A stretch of 54,625 bases of DNA from Candidatus Magasanikiibacteriota bacterium. GTDB lineage: Bacteria; Patescibacteriota; Patescibacteriia; Magasanikbacterales; UBA922. Made by a program: the position numbers and the translations under genes. Positions 41,751-49,906 of the stretch are shown one piece after another. Positions within the stretch are counted from its first letter, which is position 1. Each line of letters starts with the position of its first letter. Where the stretch lies: the NCBI GenBank assembly GCA_002716765.1, contig PBBY01000004.1:1-54625 (forward strand). Reading direction: 5' to 3'. The notes beneath the pieces were generated by a model. It did no database searches and had not been told where the DNA came from. It saw nothing but the letters and a program-made list of their open reading frames with translations.

Positions 41751-42788
41751 TTATAGTGGAATGTTCATTCTCCACTGTGAGAACTGTCTAAGGATCGGGT
41801 GGTCAACACCACATTGGATGTCTTCTAGGGCGTTTCGTAGTCGTTGAGTGATTTCACCAACGGTACCGTCATTATACATTACGTCTTTGTTTTTGTAACT
41901 AATTCTTCCAACCGGTGCAACGCCTGCTGCGGTCCCAGTACAAAAACACTCTTGAGCACGAAGAACGTCCGTAATTTTTAGAGGTGCTGCAGCAACGATA
42001 ATACCTAGTGCTTTGGCAATATGAATAATACTGTCTCGTGTAATGCCAGGAAGGATTGTGTCATTGAGTGGTGCTGTGTATAGCACTCCGTCTATCATGG
42101 CAAAAAAGTTTGCTGCTCCACACTCTTCAACATATTTGTTTTGTCGCGCTTCAAGATATAGTAACTCATCAAAACCTTCTTTTTTTGCCTCTAGGACATG
42201 GAGCATTCCTGGTCCGTAGTTTCCTATCGCTTTTATACCACCTGTCCCACCAGGTGCTGTGCGGTGAATGTTTTCTGGGACTTTAAGAGAGATGGGTGTG
42301 ACACCGTCTTTGAAGTACGGGCCAACAGGGCACACAAAAACAATAAATGTGTAGGACTGAGAGGGGCCAATACCTAGTTTTGCTCCAGAGCCAATCAGTA
42401 GAGCCCTAACATATAAAGATCCTTTTTCTGTGGGGGGAACGTGTTTTATGTTTTTTTGTACAACCTGTTTTACGGCTTGAGTGAATTGTTCTGTGTGGAC
42501 GCTAGGCATGCACATTCGCCTTGCGCCATTTTGAAATCGTTCTGCGTTCTGCTCAGGACGGAAAAGCGTAACATGGCCGGTCGTTGTTCTTTTTGCTTTT
42601 AATCCTTCAAATATGCCTTGTCCATAGTTTAGTGCACTGGCAGCAGGATGTAAAGAAAAATCTTCAGGAACAACAATATCAGGGTCCTGCCACTCTTGAT
42701 CGTACACTTGCACATACATGGCTTCTGTGTCTCTGTATGAGAAGTCTAGCGAATCCCAATCGTGTGGTATGGTTTTTTTGGCTATCAT
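41751..42788 (-). CDS. ilvE: Branched-chain amino acid aminotransferase
   Basis: The track starts at 42839, but AAAAGGAGGTG before ATG 42788 (MIAKKTIPHDWDS) is clearly the start, giving 345 residues. A fold-IV PLP enzyme: GQGIFEGLKAKRT (about 57-69), RMCMPS, GSGAKLGIGPS, the PLP lysine region GGIKAIGNYGPG (about 183-194), YVEECGAANFFA and the phosphate-binding GITRDSII. It interconverts Leu, Ile and Val with their 2-oxo acids. No other branched-chain biosynthesis genes are here, so it may act in salvage or degradation. Its promoter shares the rare TGATACGGT -10 with the gene at 34523. Confidence 0.94.
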   Translation of the reverse strand: MIAKKTIPHDWDSLDFSYRDTEAMYVQVYDQEWQDPDIVVPEDFSLHPAASALNYGQGIFEGLKAKRTTTGHVTLFRPEQNAERFQNGARRMCMPSVHTEQFTQAVKQVVQKNIKHVPPTEKGSLYVRALLIGSGAKLGIGPSQSYTFIVFVCPVGPYFKDGVTPISLKVPENIHRTAPGGTGGIKAIGNYGPGMLHVLEAKKEGFDELLYLEARQNKYVEECGAANFFAMIDGVLYTAPLNDTILPGITRDSIIHIAKALGIIVAAAPLKITDVLRAQECFCTGTAAGVAPVGRISYKNKDVMYNDGTVGEITQRLRNALEDIQCGVDHPILRQFSQWRMNIPL

Positions 42789-42829
42789 TGGCACCTCCTT
42801 TTTGATATATATATTGTAGCCACGTCTGT

Positions 42830-42858
42830 ACCGTATCACGGATTCGTTATTTCGTCAA
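42830..42858 (-). promoter_or_regulatory. Promoter of ilvE, TGATACGGT type
   Basis: Minus strand TTGACG (42853-42858), 17 bases, TACGGT (42830-42835) with TGA before it. The -10 is part of a small palindrome CCGT-GAT-ACGG. Confidence 0.55.
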
Positions 42859-42862
42859 TTAT

Positions 42863-42890
42863 AAAAAAATCCTAGTTTTGACTAGGATTG
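42863..42890 (-). terminator. Terminator after the 112-residue orphan
   Basis: Minus strand AATCCTAG-TCAAA-CTAGGATT followed by TTTTT. Confidence 0.85.
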
Positions 42891-42921
42891 CGATTATTTC
42901 CCCCCTTTTTTCTTAAGGTGC

Positions 42922-43260
42922 TTATTTGGTTTCTTGATTTTCTAGTGAACTAAAGTATGCTTTTTTTATTTCATCTATTGTAGGGGGCTCCTCTCTACTT
43001 TTTCTCAAGGTTCGTAAAAAATTTTTTTTGTGGTTGCTGTCCTGAAAACTCGTAATAGTATTTTCAACCATTGAGAGAATGTGTTGTGCAGCGATTTGTC
43101 TTCTTGGTTCTTCTGGGGTTTTGTATTCACTTATGTATTGTAGGAGTGTGTCCCTGCTGTGAGGGTGCAACTTATCAATACCATACATAACCAGAGAAGT
43201 TTCTGTGTATTTTTTCTCTCTTGTCTGAGAGAGGTTGAAAAAATTACCAAGTAGGCCCAT
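42922..43260 (-). CDS. Small helical orphan protein
   Basis: 112 residues, predicted all-helical and charged, no signal peptide or membrane segment; family unknown. CGGAGGAA lies 11-16 bases before the ATG. Residues about 30-85 (LHPHSRDTLLQYISEYKTPEE, then AAQHILSMVENTITSF) look like a compact helix bundle. It has its own consensus promoter (43298-43326) and terminator, so it is a real monocistronic gene. Confidence 0.65.
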   Translation of the reverse strand: MGLLGNFFNLSQTREKKYTETSLVMYGIDKLHPHSRDTLLQYISEYKTPEEPRRQIAAQHILSMVENTITSFQDSNHKKNFLRTLRKSREEPPTIDEIKKAYFSSLENQETK

Positions 43261-43297
43261 GCGTTTCTTTTCCTCCGTTTTTTGAAATGGGCTTCTT

Positions 43298-43326
43298 ATT
43301 TTATGCTATATTGCAAATTTTGTCAA
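43298..43326 (-). promoter_or_regulatory. Promoter of the 112-residue orphan
   Basis: Minus strand TTGACA (43321-43326), 17 bases, TAAAAT (43298-43303). Confidence 0.8.
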
Positions 43327-43378
43327 GTGCTGACCTTCCTGTGTTTTTGCATTGTTTGTGCTTCTTGTGTTTTTTTTG

Positions 43379-43387
43379 TGATATACT
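43379..43387 (+). promoter_or_regulatory. Extended -10 of the NadR-like NTPase gene
   Basis: TGATATACT ends nine bases before the ATG at 43396, so the transcript would be leaderless or nearly so. Confidence 0.55.
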
Positions 43388-43395
43388 AAGGATAT

Positions 43396-43935
43396 ATGAA
43401 AATAGCGATTATAGGGACTCACTCAACTGGAAAAACGTCAATAATTAGGCAACTATCATTAGGATTGCAGGAGAAAGGGAAACGTGTTTTTGTTGTTTCT
43501 GAGCTCTCTCGTTTGGCACCAGGCGAGATAAATGAGGGCGCAAAAATAGAGACACAACTCTGGATTCAGCAAAAGCAAAAAGAGGAGGAATTAAAATACG
43601 CCTTATATAATGGACACGTTTTGTGTGATAGATCTACGGTAGATAATTTTGCTTATCTTCAGCGTATTGCCAACGGAGTTGATGTTTCAGAAATAGAGAA
43701 GGAGGCGGTGCGCCACATGCAAACCTATGATTTTGTCTTTAAAACCAAAAAACTATCGTTAGCCGCTGTAGACGATGGTATTCGGAGTGTGGATGATGTT
43801 TTTAGGGACGATATAGAGCGTCGTATCGAGTTGTTGTTGAAAAAACATGATATTTCTTTTTATCACCTGCCAGAAACTTTGGAGTATAAAAAGATTGTTC
43901 GCTACATTGAAGAGGTTGCTGGTCTCAGACAGTGA
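43396..43935 (+). CDS. P-loop NTPase, NadR/Ttd14-like kinase
   Basis: 179 residues. Walker A is GTHSTGKTS (7-15). The DRSTVDNFAYLQR segment (about 75-87) is the nucleoside-binding lid of NadR-type and deoxynucleoside-like kinases, and VFRDDIERRIELLL resembles the arginine-rich LID helix. It likely phosphorylates a small nucleoside-type substrate such as nicotinamide riboside; the exact substrate is uncertain. The gene appears nearly leaderless and ends in TGA, which shows TGA is a true stop in this genome. It converges with ruvA. Confidence 0.8.
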   Translation: MKIAIIGTHSTGKTSIIRQLSLGLQEKGKRVFVVSELSRLAPGEINEGAKIETQLWIQQKQKEEELKYALYNGHVLCDRSTVDNFAYLQRIANGVDVSEIEKEAVRHMQTYDFVFKTKKLSLAAVDDGIRSVDDVFRDDIERRIELLLKKHDISFYHLPETLEYKKIVRYIEEVAGLRQ

Positions 43936-43946
43936 CTTTCTTCGTG

Positions 43947-44525
43947 TTATTGCATGAGCTTTAGTGCTTTTTTTAGGAGTGATGGTGTGGTTTCTTTGGG
44001 TGAAAAAATACTCTTAACGCAAGTGTTTGATTCCTGCTTACTATACCCAAGTGCTACAAGAGCATCGATTGTTTCATAAAAAACAGAAGCTTCTTTTTCC
44101 GTCAGAGGTTCTTTTGATGTGAGTGATTCAATTTTTGTATGAAGCTCTACCACAAGTCTTTCAGCTGTTTTTTTTCCAAGTCCTTGTACTGTCGAGAGGT
44201 GTTTTGCATCTTTTCTTGCGATAGCGTCTTTTGTTTCTTGTATTGGTCCAAGACCAAGAATATGCATCGCGCTTTTTGGGCCCACAGATTTGACACCAAG
44301 AAGGAGTGAAAAAAAATCTTTTTCTTCTTGTGATGAGAAACCAAAGAGTTCCATGGATTTTTCCGAAACTTTAAGATGGGTAAAAATCTTTACTTCCAGG
44401 TCTATTGGGTATTTTTCTCTATGTGTTTTTGGTATTTGTATACCATACCCAACACCTCCTTTTGTAAGCAGGACTAGTGTGTTTTTTGTAAGCGCAACGA
44501 CTTTCCCCTCCAAGAATGTGATCAT
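43947..44525 (-). CDS. ruvA: Holliday junction branch migration protein RuvA
   Basis: The track start at 44600 runs into pepA; MITFLEGKVVALTKN (ATG 44525) gives 193 residues, the family length. An N-terminal OB fold (about 1-62) is followed by helix-hairpin-helix motifs (LLLGVKSVGPKSAMHIL, about 72-88; LSTVQGLGKKTAERLVVEL, about 107-125) and a C-terminal domain III that contacts RuvB. It binds four-way junctions and directs the RuvB motor. The start is nine bases after the pepA stop, so they share a transcript. ruvB and ruvC are not in the window. Confidence 0.94.
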   Translation of the reverse strand: MITFLEGKVVALTKNTLVLLTKGGVGYGIQIPKTHREKYPIDLEVKIFTHLKVSEKSMELFGFSSQEEKDFFSLLLGVKSVGPKSAMHILGLGPIQETKDAIARKDAKHLSTVQGLGKKTAERLVVELHTKIESLTSKEPLTEKEASVFYETIDALVALGYSKQESNTCVKSIFSPKETTPSLLKKALKLMQ

Positions 44526-44533
44526 AAGATTTT

Positions 44534-46027
44534 TTAGACTGACTGAAGGTAGGTGATCACTGTTTGAACACCAAAACCGTTTGCACCACCACGTATCCAT
44601 GGTTTACCTTTTTCTCCATAGCTTGAACAAGAAAGGTCAATATGTGTCCAAGGGTAGTCGGTAAAATATTCAAGAAATGCCGCGGCAGTGCTTGCGCCTG
44701 CATAGCGTGGTCCACCAACTCCGCCTATATTTTTCACATCAGCAACTTCACATTTCATGGCTTCGGAATATTCTTGACCCAAGGGGAGTCGCCATAGTTT
44801 TTCGCCAGACTGTGTTGCTGCGTTTTGTAGTGCAGTAGACATGGCATCGTCTTTTGTAAACAGTCCTGATCGTTCGTTTCCTAAAGCAACCACACATGCT
44901 CCTGTGAGTGTGGCAAAATCTATTACATGTTTTGGGGTGTACCGACTTGCGTAACTCAGAGCATCAGCAAGAATAAGCCGCCCTTCTGCGTCAGTATTTT
45001 GAATAAGTACTGTTTTTCCGTTCATTGCACGTAATATGTCATCTGGTCTGTACGAGCTACCACTTGGCATGTTTTCACATGTTGGAACAAGTCCTACAAT
45101 GTTTTGCTTTATATTTAGGGCGGCCACAGCGCGCATGATGCCGATAACTGTTGCGGCACCAAGCATGTCAAATTTCATATCACGAATATATGGGTCTGGT
45201 TTGAGAGAGAGACCGCCAGAGTCAAAAGTAATACCTTTGCCCACAAAAACAATCGGCTTTTCTTCTTGTGCACCATTCATGTGTTCCATGATAATAAATT
45301 TTGGCTCAAGAATGGATCCTTGGGAAACACCAATAAGACAACCCATGCCATGTTCTTCAATCTGGGTCCTGTCTAGAACATTCACTGATAGTTTTGGAAA
45401 TGTTTTTCCTAGTTCTTCTGCTTCTTTAGCTAGGGAGGCGGGGGTCATTTCACTTGGTGGTGTGTTTCCAAGGTGTCTTGCGAGGTTTACTGATTCTGCA
45501 ATATGCACAGCATTTTGGGTTGATAATTCCCACAGCTCTTTGTCGGCAGGGTTTTGGTGGTCCCAATAAATTGTCATCACTTTGGTTGTTTCTGCTTCTT
45601 TGTCTTTGTGTGTGTCAAAACTATATGTCGCAATATGTGCAGCAATAACACTTTCTGTAATACTGTGATTTTTTTTAAAATGTTCAGTAGCCCATTCCGG
45701 GAAGTGTATGGTAATTATTGTTGATTTTTTGTCTTGTGCTGTGCGAACTGCAGTACCAATTGTTTTTTTCCATGCTTCAATTGTTAGATCTTCTTTTTTC
45801 CCCACACCAATCAAAAGAATACGTTTATGTCCGCTATTCTTTTCATAGACTGTTGCTTGCTGTAGCGCCTTTGCTTCAAAATCTTTTGTTTCAACTAAGG
45901 TAGTTATTGTTGGGTGGAGCATCTCATATTTTTCTGGAATTTGTGTAATAATTTCTTCATTTTCTACTATTGGTATAATAAGACAGTCTGTATATGTGTT
46001 GTCTTTGTACGGTTGGTGTTCTGGCAT
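44534..46027 (-). CDS. pepA: Leucyl aminopeptidase, M17 family
   Basis: 497 residues, the normal length. An N-terminal macro-like domain (about 1-165) precedes the catalytic domain with GKGITFDSGGLSLKP (first Lys and Asp ligands, about 254-268), KFDMLGAATVIGIMRA and the signature NTDAEGRLILADAL (about 334-347). It binds two metal ions and removes N-terminal residues from peptides in the cytosol; some homologs also bind DNA in site-specific recombination. It has a consensus promoter (46057-46085) and leads into ruvA. Confidence 0.95.
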   Translation of the reverse strand: MPEHQPYKDNTYTDCLIIPIVENEEIITQIPEKYEMLHPTITTLVETKDFEAKALQQATVYEKNSGHKRILLIGVGKKEDLTIEAWKKTIGTAVRTAQDKKSTIITIHFPEWATEHFKKNHSITESVIAAHIATYSFDTHKDKEAETTKVMTIYWDHQNPADKELWELSTQNAVHIAESVNLARHLGNTPPSEMTPASLAKEAEELGKTFPKLSVNVLDRTQIEEHGMGCLIGVSQGSILEPKFIIMEHMNGAQEEKPIVFVGKGITFDSGGLSLKPDPYIRDMKFDMLGAATVIGIMRAVAALNIKQNIVGLVPTCENMPSGSSYRPDDILRAMNGKTVLIQNTDAEGRLILADALSYASRYTPKHVIDFATLTGACVVALGNERSGLFTKDDAMSTALQNAATQSGEKLWRLPLGQEYSEAMKCEVADVKNIGGVGGPRYAGASTAAAFLEYFTDYPWTHIDLSCSSYGEKGKPWIRGGANGFGVQTVITYLQSV

Positions 46028-46056
46028 ACGAGATTTTTATGTAGGTTAGTGTCTGT

Positions 46057-46085
46057 ATTGTATAGTATGATGATTGTTGGGTCAA
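46057..46085 (-). promoter_or_regulatory. Promoter of pepA-ruvA
   Basis: Minus strand TTGACC (46080-46085), 17 bases, TACAAT (46057-46062). Confidence 0.75.
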
Positions 46086-46097
46086 CACAGTCTATGC

Positions 46098-46125
46098 TTG
46101 CAAAAATTTCTGTGTTCTTTATACT
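46098..46125 (+). promoter_or_regulatory. Promoter of the methyltransferase gene
   Basis: TTGCAA (46098-46103), 16 bases, TATACT (46120-46125), divergent from the pepA promoter. Confidence 0.6.
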
Positions 46126-46150
46126 GTAACTATATAGTATTTTTGAATTT

Positions 46151-46954
46151 ATGAAATCAGCAGAGTATCATTGGGTTTTAGAGAGGGCTAGTTGGGATAG
46201 TGCGGCACAGCACATATTGTTTTTGAAACAAAGAAAGGCGTATGAATACGCTGCAACATTTGTTTCAGGAAAAAAAGTGCTAGATTATGGTGTCGGTAGT
46301 GGTTTTGGTACGCTTTTGTTGTCTGAGCATGCGTCACATGTGTGTGGGGTTGATGTTTTTCCAAAGACTATAGCGTATTGTAAAAAATTTCACCAAAAAG
46401 AAAATACAAAATTTATACGTATTCCAGATAGTTATACGACGCCATTTCCGGATAATCATTTTGATGTTGTCACTTCGTTTCAAGTAATAGAGCACATTCC
46501 TAACGTGGGGGATTATTTGCGTGAACTTGCTCGTGTACTTAAGCCAGGTGGGACCATTATTATTACCACACCAAATAGAGGCTATCGCCTACTCCCTTTT
46601 CAAAAACCGTGGAACGAAGAGCATGTACGCGAATATCATGGACCACAATTACAAAAAGAGGTTGAAGAGGTTTTTTCTTCTGTTGATGTACGAGCTATTT
46701 CCGGCGTGAAGGAGGTTGTGTCGATTGAGCATGCGCGGGTTAAGCAATCACCGGTTGCTGTCTATTTGCGTAATCCAATAAAACGGTTGATGCGTTTGGT
46801 AGTCCCAGACTTACTTAATCGTTTTGCTGGTGCTAGTGTCAAAAAAGAAACCTCTTTGAGCCATTACACTCCGACATACACAACAGCTGATTTTTTCGTT
46901 GGTGAGCAGGTTGAAAATCCTCTCGATTGGATTGTGGTAGGGAAAAAACAATAG
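46151..46954 (+). CDS. SAM-dependent methyltransferase, class I
   Basis: 267 residues. SAM-binding motif I is VLDYGVGSGFGTLLL (about 45-59), motif II CGVDVFPKTI, and motif IV/post-I FDVVTSFQVIEHIPN (about 104-118), then ELARVLKPGGTIIITTPN, the Methyltransf_11-type signature. The C-terminal region (about 160-267) is variable. The substrate is unknown; such enzymes often modify lipids, quinones or polysaccharides, and it could serve the glycan pathways here. There is no Shine-Dalgarno. Confidence 0.88.
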   Translation: MKSAEYHWVLERASWDSAAQHILFLKQRKAYEYAATFVSGKKVLDYGVGSGFGTLLLSEHASHVCGVDVFPKTIAYCKKFHQKENTKFIRIPDSYTTPFPDNHFDVVTSFQVIEHIPNVGDYLRELARVLKPGGTIIITTPNRGYRLLPFQKPWNEEHVREYHGPQLQKEVEEVFSSVDVRAISGVKEVVSIEHARVKQSPVAVYLRNPIKRLMRLVVPDLLNRFAGASVKKETSLSHYTPTYTTADFFVGEQVENPLDWIVVGKKQ

Positions 46955-46967
46955 ACATGCGCGTATA

Positions 46968-46997
46968 AAAAAACCAGACTAAGTCTGGTTTTTTTAT
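46968..46997. terminator. Bidirectional terminator between methyltransferase and rpsA
   Basis: AAAACCAGACT-AAGTCTGGTTTTTTT, shared by the convergent genes. Confidence 0.9.
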
Positions 46998-47016
46998 TGC
47001 ATGATTTTGCTCTGAA

Positions 47017-48156
47017 TTATTCGACTGACTTTTCTACTTTTTTTTCTACTTTTTTTTGTGCGTAGGCTCTTTTTACTCCTTCTACACGTAAGCCAAGTCT
47101 GTGCTCTGTTGGGTCAATTGTAATAATTTCAAATTTTTTGATTTCACCAATACTGAACATTTCTTTCAGTTGTGCAAGGTCGTGCACTGGTGTGTTTGAC
47201 ACCTCAGAAATATGAGCAAGTCCGTGGATGTGGTCATCCAGCTTTACCATTAGTCCGAATGGTTCAATCTTGTGAATAGTTCCGTCAACCTTTTGACCTT
47301 CTGTGTATGTTTCTTTTACTGTCTTCCAAGGGTCGTCTTTGAGTCTTTTTACTGAAAGATATATTTTTGATTTATTAAGGTCGATAATTTGTGCTTTTAC
47401 TTTGTCGCCAATTTTTAAGACATCTTTCGGGTGGTCAATTCTTTGCCAGACAATTTCTGATATATGGATAAGACCCTCAAGGTTTTGTCCAAATTTGATA
47501 AATGCACCAAATGAGGTTAGCGCGCTAATTTCTCCCTCTACAATGTCGCCAATTGTGTATTTATCAAGGATAGATTTTTGTGCATCTTCCCACACTGCTT
47601 TTTCTGATACAATTAATTTTTCATCATTTCGTTGGATGTCGAGTATCTTGACTTGCAATGTTTGGCCAATAAGTTTTTGTAATTGCTCAAGGATGCGATT
47701 CTTGTCTCCGCCTGGAACACGTGGGTAGTTGTTTGGGGCAAGTTGTGAGACAGGCATGAATCCGTCTATACCACAGACTTTCATCATTAAACCACCTTTG
47801 TTAGCGTGTACAATCTTTGCGTCAATAACGGCTTCTTTTTCAAGATATTCCGCCAAATTTTCCCAAATTTTTTGGTGACCAGCAATACGAAATGACAGTT
47901 CCATCTCACCGTTTTCGTTTTCTTGTTCGATAACCGTTGCTTGTACTTTGTCTCCAACCTTAACATTTGCATATTCAGGGGACTCTGCAAAAAGCTCTTG
48001 CCCGCGAACAATACCAACAATAAGTCCGTTAATGTCGATTCGGACAGCACCATTGCTAATAGAAATAATAGTACCTTCTACAAGGCTATTTACGGCTGGG
48101 ATCTGTGTAAAGTATTCTTGTAAGAGTACTCCAAAATCTTCTGTTTTTTTTGCCAT
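47017..48156 (-). CDS. rpsA: 30S ribosomal protein S1
   Basis: The track starts at 48213; MAKKTEDFGVLLQEYF (ATG 48156) is the likelier start, giving 379 residues. Four S1 domains are visible (starting near SLVEGTIISISNGAV, AVIDAKIVHANKGGL, GDIVEGEISALTSFGAF and GQKVDGTIHKIEPFGLM) against six in E. coli, as in many Gram-positive and CPR proteins. The C-terminus is Lys/Val-rich. It helps the ribosome bind mRNA, which may matter where most genes lack Shine-Dalgarno sites. A promoter lies about 105 bases upstream, and a hairpin (TGTATGTG with CACATACA) sits just before the start. Confidence 0.92.
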   Translation of the reverse strand: MAKKTEDFGVLLQEYFTQIPAVNSLVEGTIISISNGAVRIDINGLIVGIVRGQELFAESPEYANVKVGDKVQATVIEQENENGEMELSFRIAGHQKIWENLAEYLEKEAVIDAKIVHANKGGLMMKVCGIDGFMPVSQLAPNNYPRVPGGDKNRILEQLQKLIGQTLQVKILDIQRNDEKLIVSEKAVWEDAQKSILDKYTIGDIVEGEISALTSFGAFIKFGQNLEGLIHISEIVWQRIDHPKDVLKIGDKVKAQIIDLNKSKIYLSVKRLKDDPWKTVKETYTEGQKVDGTIHKIEPFGLMVKLDDHIHGLAHISEVSNTPVHDLAQLKEMFSIGEIKKFEIITIDPTEHRLGLRVEGVKRAYAQKKVEKKVEKSVE

Positions 48157-48261
48157 ATATTTTTTTGGACCGTTTTTATGTATGTGGCCCATTGTTTGTC
48201 TTACCCCACACATACAAGTGAGGTCCCTATTGTGAGTCAGGGTGAATAAATAATTTGTGTT

Positions 48262-48290
48262 ACTATAGCACAGAAGAGAAGATTTTGCAA
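48262..48290 (-). promoter_or_regulatory. Promoter of rpsA
   Basis: Minus strand TTGCAA (48285-48290), 17 bases, TGC-TATAGT (48262-48267). Confidence 0.7.
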
Positions 48291-48337
48291 GGGGTTGTTT
48301 GTGGACATTTTTTCCTAAATCCTAGGCTAATTTAATC

Positions 48338-48366
48338 TTGCAACAACCATGGTGTTGGGGTATACT
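48338..48366 (+). promoter_or_regulatory. Promoter of the MBL-fold gene
   Basis: TTGCAA (48338-48343), 17 bases, TATACT (48361-48366), divergent from rpsA. Confidence 0.65.
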
Positions 48367-48409
48367 GTATCTACGTAGTTTACTGAAGCACTTACTTAAA
48401 GACAAAATT

Positions 48410-49024
48410 ATGCATATTTCTTGGCTTGGCGGTACCGCAATTAAGATTCAAACAAAGACATCTGGAGAGGATGTTACTGTCTGTATTGATCCATATAAAC
48501 CCAAGGTTGGGGCTTTCCTAAAGAGTACTGCAGCGAGTATTGCGCTGTACACTAGGGGGTCTGGCGGGTCTATTCCCGTGTCTGGAAAACCATTTATTTT
48601 GGCGGGCGCTGGTGAGTGTGAGGTCAAAAATGTGCTTATTCATGCGGTTCAAGGTCATGCGGCAAAAGATTGTTTGTTTCGCCTTGATCTAGAGGGGATG
48701 AGTCTTGGGCATCTTGGTCAGTGTGGGGCTGCGCTAACAAATGAACAGCTTGAGGCGTTTGTTGGTGTAGACATACTCTGTATTCCTGTTGGAGGTGCTC
48801 CTGGCTTTACACCAGAACAGGCTTCGGCATGTATACAGAAAATAGAACCCCGTGTAGTCGTTCCTATGGCTTTTCTTTCAGAAAACGACCCAGAAGCATC
48901 TTCTCTTGAGTCTTTTGTTAAGGCCGTGGGTGTTGCCCCGCAAGAACCGATGAAGAAGTTGGTAATAAAGAAAAAAGATTTACCACAAGAAGATATGCAT
49001 GTTGTTGTCCTGAATAAGGAGTAA
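48410..49024 (+). CDS. Degenerate metallo-beta-lactamase-fold protein (UlaG-like)
   Basis: The track opens inside the promoter; MHISWLGGTAIKIQ (ATG 48410) gives 204 residues. It follows the UlaG-like MBL pattern: a start strand ISWLGGTAIKI, VCIDPYKPKVG, a middle strand FILAGAGECEV, then MSLGHLGQCGAALTNEQLEAF and VDILCIPVGG. The H-x-H-x-D-H zinc motif expected after the IDP segment is absent; the sequence there is ALYTRGSGGSIP. So it probably does not bind two metals in the usual way and may be non-catalytic, unless zinc is held differently. It is followed 31 bases later by the Lys-rich membrane protein gene. Confidence 0.78.
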   Translation: MHISWLGGTAIKIQTKTSGEDVTVCIDPYKPKVGAFLKSTAASIALYTRGSGGSIPVSGKPFILAGAGECEVKNVLIHAVQGHAAKDCLFRLDLEGMSLGHLGQCGAALTNEQLEAFVGVDILCIPVGGAPGFTPEQASACIQKIEPRVVVPMAFLSENDPEASSLESFVKAVGVAPQEPMKKLVIKKKDLPQEDMHVVVLNKE

Positions 49025-49055
49025 TCGGTGTTATTATTCATATAATATTAGCATT

Positions 49056-49829
49056 ATGCCAGCAAAAAAAAGGAGTAAAAAAGAGGCTTTAGAAAGTGAA
49101 AGCCCGAAGAAGGTGGCAAAGAAAAAGACTGCCAGTTCTGTCTCTAAAAAAAGACGCAAAACTGTCGATGCTAAGAAAAAAAAACCGTCCCGTGTGTCTG
49201 TTGTAAAATCGACCGGTAAAAAGAAGCGTGTTGCTAAAAAAACAACAGCAAAAAAAGGTGTAGTGAAAAAAACAAAAACAACAAGAAGGAGTGTGTCCAA
49301 AGAGGATCACAAAGATATGCGTGCGGCCGTTGAGGCGATACCAAGCTTAATTTTTGAGGAGGTTTTATTTGATACATCTGCTCAAGAGGTGTTGGCTGAT
49401 TCGAAGAAACAAAAAATATTTCTTTCAGATACCATAGTTGAGGATAGAAAGAGAAAGCATAGAATACTTGTGGTAGGAGTAACCTTTTTGTCAACACTGA
49501 TTTTTTTGGTCTGGGGTTTTGGATTGCGGCTTCAGATTGGGAACATTTCTGCGCAGGAACATTTTTTTGATAAAGAGGTTGAAGGATCATTGTCAGAGGG
49601 TTATTCGGAGCTTTCTAGTGCAATCTCAGCAATTCGCGAACAAAAAGATGCTGCGGTGGGTTTACTTGAAAAAGTTGAGGAGGGTAATCAGAATACTGAT
49701 TCTTTCACAGAGAAAGATGTTGCTGTTTTTGATGAGGCGGCGCTTGCATCTGTGTTAGAAAAAATACAGCATAACACAGAAGATTCCGCTACTTCTTCAG
49801 AACGTGTAGAGGTGGGTGATTCATTATAA
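49056..49829 (+). CDS. Membrane protein with histone-H1-like Lys-rich N-terminus
   Basis: 257 residues. The first 85 residues are nearly half Lys and Arg with Ala, Thr and Ser (KKRSKKEALESESPKKVAKK style), like H1 tails or bacterial DNA-compacting proteins. A linker (about 85-125), one membrane helix (about 131-152, ILVVGVTFLSTLIFLVWGF) and an acidic, Ser-rich exported C-terminus (about 155-257) follow. Topology (basic end inside) fits a protein tying DNA or RNA to the membrane, but function is unknown. It lies 77 bases before gyrA. The Lys repeats use AAA/AAG freely, so the bias is in the protein. Confidence 0.68.
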   Translation: MPAKKRSKKEALESESPKKVAKKKTASSVSKKRRKTVDAKKKKPSRVSVVKSTGKKKRVAKKTTAKKGVVKKTKTTRRSVSKEDHKDMRAAVEAIPSLIFEEVLFDTSAQEVLADSKKQKIFLSDTIVEDRKRKHRILVVGVTFLSTLIFLVWGFGLRLQIGNISAQEHFFDKEVEGSLSEGYSELSSAISAIREQKDAAVGLLEKVEEGNQNTDSFTEKDVAVFDEAALASVLEKIQHNTEDSATSSERVEVGDSL

Positions 49830-49906
49830 TTATCTTAATACATGTAATATAGTGTAGGCAGTGTGATATTTCGTACTGTGTCCGTTGTATTATATGAATT
49901 TTAGCT

